Under the pieces are notes generated by a model, which did no database searches, was not told where the DNA came from, and worked only from the letters and a program-made list of their open reading frames with translations. This document shows, one piece after another, positions 1 through 6,972 of a stretch of 58,123 nt of DNA (position 1 is the stretch's first letter; each line of letters opens with the position of its first letter). The translations under genes were made by a program, and so were the position numbers. The DNA is taken from contig JAFDYI010000020.1 in assembly GCA_018267475.1 (NCBI GenBank), positions 1 through 58,123 on the forward strand, read 5' to 3'. This DNA is from Bacteroidota bacterium (lineage in GTDB: Bacteria > Bacteroidota > Bacteroidia > B-17B0 > Aurantibacillaceae).

Positions 1-43
1 GTTTTCATGTTTGTTTGAATACCCTAAAAACAGCGCGCAAGCC

Positions 44-93
44 AGGCAAATCACGGAGCCGTTAGGCTTTGTGCGTGGCAGATTGATTTGCCT
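44..93. repeat. 10-bp perfect inverted repeat
   Basis: AGGCAAATCA at 44-53 is the exact reverse complement of TGATTTGCCT at 84-93, with 30 bases between, and a T-rich stretch follows on the + strand. It could be a terminator of a gene left of the window or a dispersed intergenic palindrome. No function can be assigned from one copy. Confidence 0.5.
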
Positions 94-157
94 TGATTTT
101 TTGTTTCTTTTTCATCTAAGGAAAAAGAAAATAAAAAAGATTTTTTCTTTACAACGG

Positions 158-179
158 GCGCTGAGCGGAGTCGAAGCGC
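158..179. repeat. GC-rich palindromic motif in AT-rich DNA
   Basis: GCGCT at 158-162 pairs with AGCGC at 175-179 around GAGCGGAGTCGA. It is a short GC-rich island in an otherwise A/T-rich, apparently non-coding stretch (1-298). It resembles REP-like intergenic motifs. An open frame crosses the region, but it consists of low-complexity K/F/L codons and has no start context, so I treat 1-298 as non-coding. Confidence 0.35.
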
Positions 180-298
180 TAAGTTTCTTTATCGTTATTA
201 CTTTTTTTGCACTAAAAAACGTCTTTAAAAAACGACCCGGAGAAAATAATTTTTCAACATATTTTCTAAAAAAAGTTGCTTTTACCAAAATATTGTAG

Positions 299-306
299 TA
301 CATTCG
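299..306 (+). promoter_or_regulatory. possible -7 element (TACATTCG)
   Basis: TACATTCG differs from the Bacteroidota -7 consensus TAnnTTTG by one base. The same octamer, also followed by CA, lies upstream of the Skp/OmpH gene at 49965-49972. Only a 34-codon frame with no recognisable product begins at 312, so this may be a leftover promoter. Confidence 0.25.
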
Positions 307-315
307 CATATATGA

Positions 316-438
316 GTATCTGCTATCTTATCAAAGGCCGGAAAAACAAAAGAACTTACCCTCTACTTGATAGAGCTAAACAAAAAAGTAGAAACTCTGC
401 AAAAAGAAAACATTGAATTGCAAAAACTAAAGAAGTAA
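316..438 (+). pseudogene. 3' relic of a coiled-coil protein
   Basis: After a TGA at 313-315, an open frame encodes about 40 residues ending at TAA 436-438. It includes ELTLYLIELNKKVETLQKEN and then IELQKLKK, with heptad-spaced Leu/Ile/Val typical of a C-terminal coiled-coil tail. There is no start codon, and the upstream sequence is not coding in this frame. Similar tails end Bacteroidota fibre or secreted proteins, but the parent family is not identified. I read it as the 3' remnant of a deleted gene. Confidence 0.5.
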
Positions 439-457
439 TTTTTATAAAATAGCAAGA

Positions 458-946
458 ATGAAAAAGAGTAAGCATATTTTTTGTTTTAGTATTGTAATAA
501 CATGCGTTATAATTATTGCTAGTGGTTGTAGTAAAAAATACCCTGGAGATGATGTAAGTTATTGCGGTATATCTCCACTAAAGAGGCTATCAGACCATTA
601 TTATGGTTGGGGTATAGATAATTATATTGAGGATGGCTCCGATTCTACTAAGTTAATCACATGGGGGACTAGCTGCGCTCCAAGAGGGCTTGAGATAACT
701 GGTAAAACTAAAACAGGTATAAATTTTAATGGCAGGTATTATACCACTATCTGTACTGGAAGTATGAATTTTATAGACAATGAAAACAAACTTAATATTC
801 AACTTACAAGCTTTTCTCAAGGTTGTTATAACCCGTTTGTAAATATGAATACTAATTGGGATATAGAAGAACTTACCATGAATACTCTTAAAATAAGAAG
901 CACGATAAATGGGATTACTTATGAAATTTATTTTTCTGCATCTTAA
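458..946 (+). CDS. orphan lipoprotein, function unknown
   Basis: This is a 162-residue protein with a lipoprotein signal: K-K-S-K-H, a hydrophobic stretch, then the lipobox A-S-G-C with the acylated Cys at residue 24. The mature part is rich in Asn, Thr, Tyr and Cys (for example TSCAPRG, TTICTGS, SQGCYN), which suggests a small beta-rich domain with disulfides or aromatic packing. I recognise no family. It is probably attached to a membrane facing the periplasm or cell surface. It lies between two gene relics (316-438 and 970-1231), so it belongs to a decayed accessory patch. Its codon use (ATA, AGT, GGT) looks more AT-biased than the housekeeping genes downstream. Confidence 0.6.
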   Translation: MKKSKHIFCFSIVITCVIIIASGCSKKYPGDDVSYCGISPLKRLSDHYYGWGIDNYIEDGSDSTKLITWGTSCAPRGLEITGKTKTGINFNGRYYTTICTGSMNFIDNENKLNIQLTSFSQGCYNPFVNMNTNWDIEELTMNTLKIRSTINGITYEIYFSAS

Positions 947-969
947 TTAAACTTTTCACTTAAAACCTT

Positions 970-1231
970 ATGAAAGAAATACTTTTTATTTTATTTATTG
1001 GTTATGCGACATCAACAATGGCACAAGGTCTATCTGTTGGCGGAGTTAATGCTTCTAATAATAATGATTCTAATATGGAAAAATACTGGTGGAATTGCTC
1101 GCTACCCGGTACAGCAAGGCAACAACAGCCTTACCCTGCAAGCAGCTACGCTCAATCAAAACGTACTGTTCTGCACCTTGCTTGTAAACGGTGTAAAAAT
1201 TACCACCAACAAAATGATGATGGCGAAATAA
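970..1231 (+). pseudogene. frame-broken T9SS cargo relic (signal peptide + sorting domain)
   Basis: From ATG 970 one frame gives a signal peptide (MKEILFILFIGYATSTMAQ). The next frame carries what looks like a type A T9SS C-terminal sorting domain: QQGNNSLTLQAATL, then LLVNGVKITTNKMMMAK, ending at TGA or TAA near 1231. The N-terminal export signal and the C-terminal sorting signal are thus in different frames only about 100 bases apart, with no passenger domain. I infer a secreted gene that lost its centre by deletion and acquired a frameshift. A real in-frame short product of the first frame is possible but less convincing. Confidence 0.55.
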
Positions 1232-1255
1232 AACAACCTGCCCCCTTTATCTTTC

Positions 1256-1282
1256 AAGCCGCCCCAAAAAGGCGGCTTTTTT
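1256..1282 (+). terminator. Rho-independent terminator
   Basis: AAGCCGCC (1256-1263), a 7-base loop CCAAAAA, and GGCGGCTT (1271-1278), followed by a T run. This is a strong GC-rich hairpin closing the relic at 970-1231 on the + strand. It is intact although the gene it served is not. Confidence 0.85.
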
Positions 1283-1420
1283 AGCTTTTACACAAAGAGA
1301 AGCCTACGATAAAAATGGAGGCTTAACCTAATGCCCTCCTCCTTTGCTCCAGTGGGGGCAGGTATCGCATCGGTTTTTAGGCCTGAAAATAAAACAACCT
1401 TGAGTGAGCAGTACAATGGC

Positions 1421-1463
1421 TAAAAGCCATAAAAACAAGTTATATTTTTTTCGCATGGCTTTT
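1421..1463 (-). terminator. possible hairpin at the end of nth
   Basis: On the minus strand AAAAGCCAT in the last nth codons (about 1463-1455) can pair with ATGGCTTTT at 1430-1422, just past the stop. The T run is only four bases long. ATGGCT-AAA-AGCCAT at 1416-1430 forms a competing small hairpin. 1283-1439 otherwise shows no gene. Confidence 0.3.
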
Positions 1464-2102
1464 TTTATTTTTGCTTTGGTAGTATTTACACCAGTTTGTT
1501 AAGGGGCATTTTTCGCACAGGGGTTTTCTGGCTAAACAAATATAGCGGCCGTGCAAAATAAGCCAATGATGTGCTTTGGGCACTAATGGTTTAGGAATAA
1601 AAGTTATCAGTTGTTTTTCGGCCTGCAACACGTTGTTGGCGTTGGTGGTTAGTCCTAAACGGGCCGACACTCTGTACACATGCGTATCTACCGCCATGGT
1701 AGGCTGGTTATACACTACAGATGCTATCACATTGGCGGTTTTTCTGCCTACCCCCGGCAATTGTATTAAATCTTCTACACGGCTTGGTATCTTCCCTTTA
1801 AAAACAGAGAGCAACATAGCAGCCATACCCACTAAATGTTTTGCTTTATTATTAGGGTAGCTGATGCTTTTTATGTACATAAAAACAGTTTCAGGCGTGC
1901 TTGCGGCAAGGGCTTGCGCAGTAGGAAAATCGGCAAATAATTTAGGTGTTACCATATTAACGCGTTTATCGGTGCATTGGGCCGACAAAATCACCGCTAC
2001 CAACAATTCAAACGGGTTTTGGTAATGCAATTCGGTTTCGGCCGGTGCTTTGTTTTGTTCAAAATACCGAAGTATGGCGGCGTATCGCTCTTGTTTAGTC
2101 AT
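1440..2102 (-). CDS. nth: endonuclease III (DNA glycosylase/AP lyase)
   Basis: Base-excision repair enzyme that removes oxidised pyrimidines and nicks abasic sites. In 220 residues, close to the family's usual length, it shows the helix-hairpin-helix LPGVGRKTAN with the catalytic Lys near 121, and VDTHVYR with the catalytic Asp near 139. The C-terminal 4Fe-4S loop has spacing C-x6-C-x2-C-x5-C (CLARKPLCEKCPLTNWC). The tail is Lys-rich (KKSHAKK). It starts at ATG 2102 and is divergent from the hydrolase at 2206. A degenerate -7 element (TACCTTAC, minus strand, 2114-2107) ends 5 bases before the ATG. All key residues are present. Confidence 0.95.
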   Translation of the reverse strand: MTKQERYAAILRYFEQNKAPAETELHYQNPFELLVAVILSAQCTDKRVNMVTPKLFADFPTAQALAASTPETVFMYIKSISYPNNKAKHLVGMAAMLLSVFKGKIPSRVEDLIQLPGVGRKTANVIASVVYNQPTMAVDTHVYRVSARLGLTTNANNVLQAEKQLITFIPKPLVPKAHHWLILHGRYICLARKPLCEKCPLTNWCKYYQSKNKKSHAKKI

Positions 2103-2174
2103 ATTGGTAAGGTACTAAAAAAACGGTTTTTAGTTGATTTCATTTTTTTCAAATATCGTATTTTTTTTATTCCC

Positions 2175-2182
2175 TACTTTTG
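2175..2182 (+). promoter_or_regulatory. -7 promoter element TACTTTTG
   Basis: Exact match to TAnnTTTG, 24 bases before ATG 2206 of the alpha/beta hydrolase. No clear -33 TTG is seen at normal spacing. Confidence 0.6.
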
Positions 2183-2205
2183 CTTTTTAATAAAGTATTG
2201 CGGTT

Positions 2206-3021
2206 ATGCACTTATACGCTCCTTTTAAACAAGATAAAATAGCCTACACGGTGCACGGAAAGGGTAGGGCGGTGGTGTTGTTGCATGGCTTTTTAGGTTC
2301 GGTGCAATTGTGGGATACTATGATAGTGGGTTTATCAAAACAGTTTAAAGTAATTTGCATTGATTTGCCCGGCCATGGTAAAAGCCCCTGTTTTGGCTAT
2401 GTACACAGCATGGAGCTGATGGCGCAAAGCGTAAAAGCAGTAATGGATTTTTTGCGGTTAAAAAAATACGTGCTTATTGGGCACAGCATGGGGGGTTATA
2501 CCGGTTTGGCCTTTGCCGAGTTATATCCCGATTGTTTGCGGGGTTTGTGTTTGTTTCACTCCACCTCTTATGCCGATAGCGAGCAAAAAAAAAGAGATAG
2601 AAGCCGTGCAGTAAAAATTGTAAAGCAAAACCAAGTGCTGTATGTAAAAGCAACAGTAGCTAATTTATTCTACCCTAAAAATGTAAAGAAGTTGAAAAAG
2701 GAAGTGCATCTTACCCTGCGTATTGCCCAAAAAACAAGCAAGCAAGGGCTTGTTGCGGCCTTAGAAGGCATGAAAAAACGCCCCAGCAGAGATGTGGTGC
2801 TGCATTTCGTGCCTTATCCAATACTGTTTATTATAGGCAAGTACGATGCTGTTTTACCTATGCAAAGCCTGCTCCATCAGGCCGAAATAGCAACTCATAA
2901 AAACGTGTTGTTGCTGGAAAAAGCAGGGCACATGGGCTTTTTGGAAGAGCCGCTTCTTTGTCAGAAAGCATTAAAACGTTTTATCAGAAAATCGTTTCAG
3001 CCGTACAAAAAACGAGTTTAA
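2206..3021 (+). CDS. alpha/beta-fold hydrolase
   Basis: A 271-residue cytosolic hydrolase with a complete catalytic triad: the nucleophile Ser in GHSMGGY, an acidic residue in IGKYDAVLP, and the His in KAGHMGFLEEP. The oxyanion strand is VVLLHGFLG and the turn is LPGHGKS. The fold and size fit the MenH/BioH/epoxide-hydrolase-like group; the substrate cannot be read from sequence. BioH-like activity would be of interest because BioD is in this window, but that is only speculation. The gene ends tail to tail with the SpoU methyltransferase; the two stop codons share TTAA (3018-3021). Confidence 0.88.
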   Translation: MHLYAPFKQDKIAYTVHGKGRAVVLLHGFLGSVQLWDTMIVGLSKQFKVICIDLPGHGKSPCFGYVHSMELMAQSVKAVMDFLRLKKYVLIGHSMGGYTGLAFAELYPDCLRGLCLFHSTSYADSEQKKRDRSRAVKIVKQNQVLYVKATVANLFYPKNVKKLKKEVHLTLRIAQKTSKQGLVAALEGMKKRPSRDVVLHFVPYPILFIIGKYDAVLPMQSLLHQAEIATHKNVLLLEKAGHMGFLEEPLLCQKALKRFIRKSFQPYKKRV

Positions 3022-3560
3022 TCAGCCGAAAGGGTGTTTTTTTTGAAAAACTCCCACAGCACAACGCCCGCACTTACCGATACATTAAGTGAATGTTTGG
3101 TGCCACCCTGTGCAATTTCTATAGCGGCATGGCAGGCGTTGAGTACCGCATGCTGTACCCCCTCTACCTCATTACCAAAAACAAGAGCATATTTTTGTTG
3201 CTTTTGTATGTGCACTTGGTGCAAGCTAAGAGCCTGTTGAGTCTGCTCTACGGCGTATAAAATGTAGCCCTCTTGTTTCAAGTTGTTAATTCTTGCTAAA
3301 ATATCCGCTTCGTGCTGCCAAAGCACGCTCTCTGTAGCGCCTAGAGCCGTTTTGTGTATTTCTTTATGAGGGGGGGTGCCGGTATAGCCGCACAGATACA
3401 GTTTTTCGATAGCAAAGGCATCGCAGGTGCGAAACACAGAACCCACGTTGTGCAAGCTTCTTACGTTATCCAGCAACACTACTACGGGTGTTTTGGGCAT
3501 ATCAACAAATTCAGCTATTGTTTTTCGCCCTAACTGCTCATTTTCCAGTTTTTTATCCAT
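3018..3560 (-). CDS. TrmH/SpoU-family RNA 2'-O-methyltransferase
   Basis: SPOUT (knotted) methyltransferase of 180 residues that would use S-adenosylmethionine to methylate a ribose in tRNA or rRNA. All three family motifs are present: NVRSLHNVGSVFRTCDAF, LVFGNEVEGV, and GGTKHSLNVSVSAGVVLWEF. It lacks the N-terminal substrate-binding domain of TrmB/RlmB-type members, so it is a short TrmH/TrmL-like form and the target nucleotide is unknown. An in-frame extension upstream to 3617 is possible, but MDKKLENEQLG at 3560 is the natural start because the extension runs into the promoter region of the divergent gene at 3629. Confidence 0.88.
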   Translation of the reverse strand: MDKKLENEQLGRKTIAEFVDMPKTPVVVLLDNVRSLHNVGSVFRTCDAFAIEKLYLCGYTGTPPHKEIHKTALGATESVLWQHEADILARINNLKQEGYILYAVEQTQQALSLHQVHIQKQQKYALVFGNEVEGVQHAVLNACHAAIEIAQGGTKHSLNVSVSAGVVLWEFFKKNTLSAD

Positions 3561-3628
3561 TTTTAATTTTTTTGTTTTAAAAAGTATCTCTATTATTGCA
3601 GGGCGAAAAAAACACAAAAATTATAGTT
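3561..3628. promoter_or_regulatory. divergent promoter region
   Basis: 68 bases separate the starts of the SpoU gene (minus) and the TPR lipoprotein (plus). Weak -7-like octamers occur on both strands: TACTTTTT on the minus strand (3586-3579) and TATTATTG on the plus strand (3591-3598), each one base from TAnnTTTG. Confidence 0.3.
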
Positions 3629-5368
3629 ATGCAAAAGAATACACTTAAAATGTTATCAATTGTTGCAGGTTCAGCCGTTTTACTGGCCTCTTGCGATGGA
3701 TTAGGTAAAATGATTAAAAAGCAAAACCTTATTTCTTACACGGTAACCCCTAACCCGGTAGAAGAAAAGGCCGATAGCGTAGCCTTTAACATTTCAGGAA
3801 AATATCCTGCTAAGTTATTTGCTAAAAAAGCGGTAGTAACCGTAACCCCCGTAATGAAATACACAAGCGGCGGCGAAAAAGCACTTGAATCGGTAACTCT
3901 TTTAGGCGAAAAAGCCACGGGCAACGGACAAAAAATACCGTACGCACAAGGCGGCACCTTTTCTAAAACCTTTTCGGCTCCTTATGAGGCAGGTATGAAA
4001 AACTGCACCGTAGAGTTGCGCGCAGTAGGTAATAAATCAGGTTCTACTAAAACCAAATCGTTTAAAGATGTAAAAATGGCTGACGGTACCATCATTACTC
4101 CTCTTTTGGTGCGTCATGATGAAAAAGGCATTTTTGCTAAAGATGCTTTCACAAAAACAACCCCTGCCAACCAAACTACTCATATTTTTTACGCTATCAA
4201 TCAAGCCAACGTACGCGGCGGCGAAATGAGCAGCGCGGAAATGAAAGCGGTAGATAAATTTGTAAAAGAAAACATCAACAACGCTTGGTACGAATTTAAA
4301 GGCGTAAGTGTATCGGCCTACGCATCTCCAGATGGCGAAACCGATAAAAACATGCACTTGGCAGAAGATCGTGCTAAATCAGCTACTTCTGCTATGGAAG
4401 GCATGTTTAAAAAAGATAAAAAAGCAAAATTTGGAAAACAAAAAACAGACTACACTACCGGCACCACCAAAGAAGATTGGGAAGGGTTTCAAGCCGCTAT
4501 GCAGCAATCTACCATGAAAGATAAAGACCTGGTACTGCGCGTGCTTACCATGTACAACGATCCCAACCAACGTCGTAAAGAAATAAAAAATTTATCGGCC
4601 ACCTATACTGAATTAGCAAAAGACATACTACCTAAATTGCGTCGTGCTGAAGTAGTGGTAAACGTAGATAAAAAATCGCGTACCGACGAAGCCATCTCTC
4701 GTTTAGCTACTTCTCGCCCCGATTCATTAAGCGTAGAAGAATTGCTTTACGCCGGTACCCTTACCAGCGATGTAAATACTAAAATAACCATCTACCAAAA
4801 TGCTGAAAAACAATACGGCTCGGATTGGAGAACCAGCAACAACTTAGGCGTAGCTTATCTAATGAATAACAAAGTAGATGATGCTAAAGCCGCTTTTGAC
4901 CGCGCTTCTAAAAACGCCAGCGGAAACCCCATCGTAGCAAACAATACCGGTATTATTTATGCTAAAAACGGCGACCGCAAAACCGCTATGGATTACTACA
5001 ACAAAGCATCTGGAGCCGGCGCTGAAGTAAATTACAATAAAGGTATTGTAAACATACGCGACGGTAAATACAGCGATGCGGTTAGTAATTTCGGCAGTTT
5101 TAAAGGCTTTAACTTAGCTTTGGCTCAACTGCTAAACGGAAACCCTGAAAGCGTAAACGGAACTATTGATGCCAGCACTGAAAAAGAAGCTGCTATGAGC
5201 GATTATTTAAAAGCAGTAGCCTCAGCTCGTAAAGGCGATTCGGGTAATGGTATGACTTTATTAAAATCAGCTATCGGAAAAGATGCTTCGCTTAAAGCAA
5301 TGGCAAAAGACGATTGCGAATTTTTGAAATGGAGAGAAAACGCCGACTTTAAATCATTGACTAACTAA
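3629..5368 (+). CDS. TPR lipoprotein with an internal OmpA-like segment
   Basis: A 579-residue lipoprotein with lipobox L-A-S-C (Cys 22 from ATG 3629). About 22-190 is beta-rich and Ig-like (YTVTPNPVEEKADSVAFNIS). About 220-290 resembles an OmpA/MotB peptidoglycan-binding module (SVSAYASPDGETDKNMHLAE, then DRAKSATSAM). About 370-579 is tetratricopeptide-like (NLGVAYLMNNKVDDAKAAFD). The order lipid anchor, OmpA-like, TPR suggests an envelope scaffold between the outer membrane and peptidoglycan. PorE-type T9SS proteins combine similar parts in another order, so a secretion or motility link is only a guess. The ATG at 3629 is preferred to 3596 because it places the signal peptide at the N-terminus. 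Codon use is rich in GCA/GCT/AAA, consistent with high expression. Confidence 0.75.
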   Translation: MQKNTLKMLSIVAGSAVLLASCDGLGKMIKKQNLISYTVTPNPVEEKADSVAFNISGKYPAKLFAKKAVVTVTPVMKYTSGGEKALESVTLLGEKATGNGQKIPYAQGGTFSKTFSAPYEAGMKNCTVELRAVGNKSGSTKTKSFKDVKMADGTIITPLLVRHDEKGIFAKDAFTKTTPANQTTHIFYAINQANVRGGEMSSAEMKAVDKFVKENINNAWYEFKGVSVSAYASPDGETDKNMHLAEDRAKSATSAMEGMFKKDKKAKFGKQKTDYTTGTTKEDWEGFQAAMQQSTMKDKDLVLRVLTMYNDPNQRRKEIKNLSATYTELAKDILPKLRRAEVVVNVDKKSRTDEAISRLATSRPDSLSVEELLYAGTLTSDVNTKITIYQNAEKQYGSDWRTSNNLGVAYLMNNKVDDAKAAFDRASKNASGNPIVANNTGIIYAKNGDRKTAMDYYNKASGAGAEVNYNKGIVNIRDGKYSDAVSNFGSFKGFNLALAQLLNGNPESVNGTIDASTEKEAAMSDYLKAVASARKGDSGNGMTLLKSAIGKDASLKAMAKDDCEFLKWRENADFKSLTN

Positions 5369-5389
5369 AAAAACAAAGTAATAAAGCAG

Positions 5390-5415
5390 CAAAGCCATCC
5401 TACGGGGTGGCTTTG
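5390..5415 (+). terminator. terminator hairpin with UACG tetraloop
   Basis: CAAAGCCATCC (5390-5400), loop TACG, GGGTGGCTTTG (5405-5415) with one G-T pair. C(UACG)G belongs to the very stable UNCG tetraloop class. TTGTTTAG follows. It ends the TPR lipoprotein gene. Confidence 0.75.
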
Positions 5416-5433
5416 TTGTTTAGTTTAAATTCG

Positions 5434-5441
5434 TACCTTTG
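5434..5441 (+). promoter_or_regulatory. -7 promoter element TACCTTTG
   Basis: Exact TAnnTTTG, 20 bases before ATG 5462. A TTTG at 5412-5415 sits 18 bases upstream as a possible -33 element, so the promoter overlaps the right arm of the preceding terminator. Confidence 0.7.
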
Positions 5442-5461
5442 TAGCATAAAAATTAAACAGT

Positions 5462-5872
5462 ATGTATCCCGAATCGTTAGTAAAACCAATGAAAGAAGAG
5501 CTTACTCAAGTAGGCTTTGAAGAGTGTTTAAGCCCTGAAGCCGTAGAAGCGACTTTAAGTAAGAAAGGAACCGTGCTGATGGTAGTAAACTCTGTGTGTG
5601 GTTGTGCTGCCGGTGCCTGCCGCCCGGGTGTAGCCAAAAGCTTACAGCATGCAAAAAAACCCCATACCCTAAGTACCGTATTTGCCGGCTTTGATACCGA
5701 AGCCGTAGCTCAGGCGCGTAAACATTTTGCACCTTACCCCCCTTCTTCACCGGCCATCGCTTTATTTAAAGATGGGCAGCTGGTGCATTTTATAGAGCGC
5801 CACAATATAGAAGGCAGAACCGCATTCGCCATTGCAGAGCATTTGCAAGCCGTGTACGACGAGTTTTGCTAA
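5462..5872 (+). CDS. bacilliredoxin (BrxA/BrxB, YphP/YqiW family)
   Basis: A 136-residue thioredoxin-fold protein of the DUF1094 family. The active site is C-G-C in VNSVCGCAAGACRPGV, near residues 46-48, with the family's additional downstream Cys in GAC. In Bacilli these proteins remove bacillithiol from S-bacillithiolated proteins; many Bacteroidota also make bacillithiol. Motifs MYPESLVKPM at the N-terminus and APYPPSSPAIALF in the C-terminal half are typical. It has its own promoter and lies 12 bases before pdxA, so the two are probably co-transcribed. Confidence 0.92.
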   Translation: MYPESLVKPMKEELTQVGFEECLSPEAVEATLSKKGTVLMVVNSVCGCAAGACRPGVAKSLQHAKKPHTLSTVFAGFDTEAVAQARKHFAPYPPSSPAIALFKDGQLVHFIERHNIEGRTAFAIAEHLQAVYDEFC

Positions 5873-5884
5873 GATTGTTTTTAT

Positions 5885-6952
5885 ATGAACGAAGAAAAAA
5901 TAAAAATAGGCATTAGTCAGGGCGACATTAATGGTATTGGATTAGAAGTAATACTAAAAACCTTGGTAGAGCCCGAATTGCTGGATATTTGCACTCCAGT
6001 GCTGTTTAGTTCACAAAAAACCATCAACTATTACCGCAAACTTATAGGGCTTGATGAATTTCATTTTAATGTGATACGCGAGCTAAAACAAATAGTACCA
6101 AAAAAAATAAATGTGTTGGTATGCTACGAAGAAGAAGTGCCTTTTGAAATAGGAAAATCAACTAAAGAAGGCGGCAAGTATGCCCTCGTATCTTTGCAAA
6201 AAGCAGCCGAAGCAGCCAAGCAAGGCATTGTAGATGTGTTGGTAACAGCCCCCATCAATAAAAAAAATATACAAACCGATACCTTTAAATTTCCGGGACA
6301 CAGCGAATTTTTAGCCTCTTATTTCGGTTTTGAAAAAGGAGCTATGATGCTTATGTGTGCCGACCAACTGCGCGTAGGCTTAGTTACGGGGCACGTTCCG
6401 GTTAGTCAAATAAGTGCGCTTATCACCGAAGAAAAAGTAGCCGATAAAATTATTCATCTAAACAAAACGCTAAAAATAGATTTTGGCATACAAAAACCAA
6501 AAATAGCCGTACTTGCTTTAAACCCACACGCCGGCGACGAGGGGGTAATAGGTAATGAAGATGCCACTATAGTAAAGCCCGCCATAAACCGATTAAAAGA
6601 AAATATCCTGGTATATGGGCCTTACCCTGCTGATGGTTTTTTTGGATCGGAAACGTATAAACAATTTGACGCCGTTTTAGCTATGTATCACGACCAAGGC
6701 TTAATTCCTTTCAAAGCCCTTTCTTTTAATAACGGAGTAAACTTTACTACCGGTTTACCTCTTATTCGTACCTCGCCCGACCACGGCGTAGCCTATGATA
6801 TAGCAGGAAAAAACACAGCCAATGCCAACTCGTTTCGCACCGCTTTGTACACCGCTATTGATTTACACCGAAACCGAAAAACATATCAAGAAGCCTCGGC
6901 CAACCCTTTAAAATCAAATCCTACCAAAAAGCAAACTTCTTTTAGAGAGTAG
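5885..6952 (+). CDS. pdxA: 4-hydroxythreonine-4-phosphate dehydrogenase
   Basis: DXP-dependent pyridoxal phosphate pathway enzyme that oxidises 4-phosphohydroxy-L-threonine with NAD. At 355 residues it has the usual length. Visible motifs: KIGISQGDINGIGLEV at the N-terminus, VTAPINKK near 119, FPGHSEFLA with a metal-ligand His, LNPHAGDEG, and YHDQGLIPFKAL near 268 with another metal-ligand His. It lies between bacilliredoxin and the sugar-phosphate isomerase, gaps 12 and 20 bases. PLP made here would serve the two transsulfuration enzymes at 22230 and 32318, among others. The other PLP pathway genes are not in the window. Confidence 0.94.
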   Translation: MNEEKIKIGISQGDINGIGLEVILKTLVEPELLDICTPVLFSSQKTINYYRKLIGLDEFHFNVIRELKQIVPKKINVLVCYEEEVPFEIGKSTKEGGKYALVSLQKAAEAAKQGIVDVLVTAPINKKNIQTDTFKFPGHSEFLASYFGFEKGAMMLMCADQLRVGLVTGHVPVSQISALITEEKVADKIIHLNKTLKIDFGIQKPKIAVLALNPHAGDEGVIGNEDATIVKPAINRLKENILVYGPYPADGFFGSETYKQFDAVLAMYHDQGLIPFKALSFNNGVNFTTGLPLIRTSPDHGVAYDIAGKNTANANSFRTALYTAIDLHRNRKTYQEASANPLKSNPTKKQTSFRE

Positions 6953-6972
6953 TTTTTATAAAAAAATAAAAA

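Noticed and set aside
11-298. Open frame of about 95 codons at the left edge
   Set aside because: Mostly K, F and L codons from A/T runs, no start context, and it crosses two palindromes. It looks like non-coding DNA.
1440-2102. MutY instead of endonuclease III
   Set aside because: The catalytic Lys of bifunctional Nth (GVGRKTAN) is present and the MutY C-terminal NUDIX-like domain is absent.
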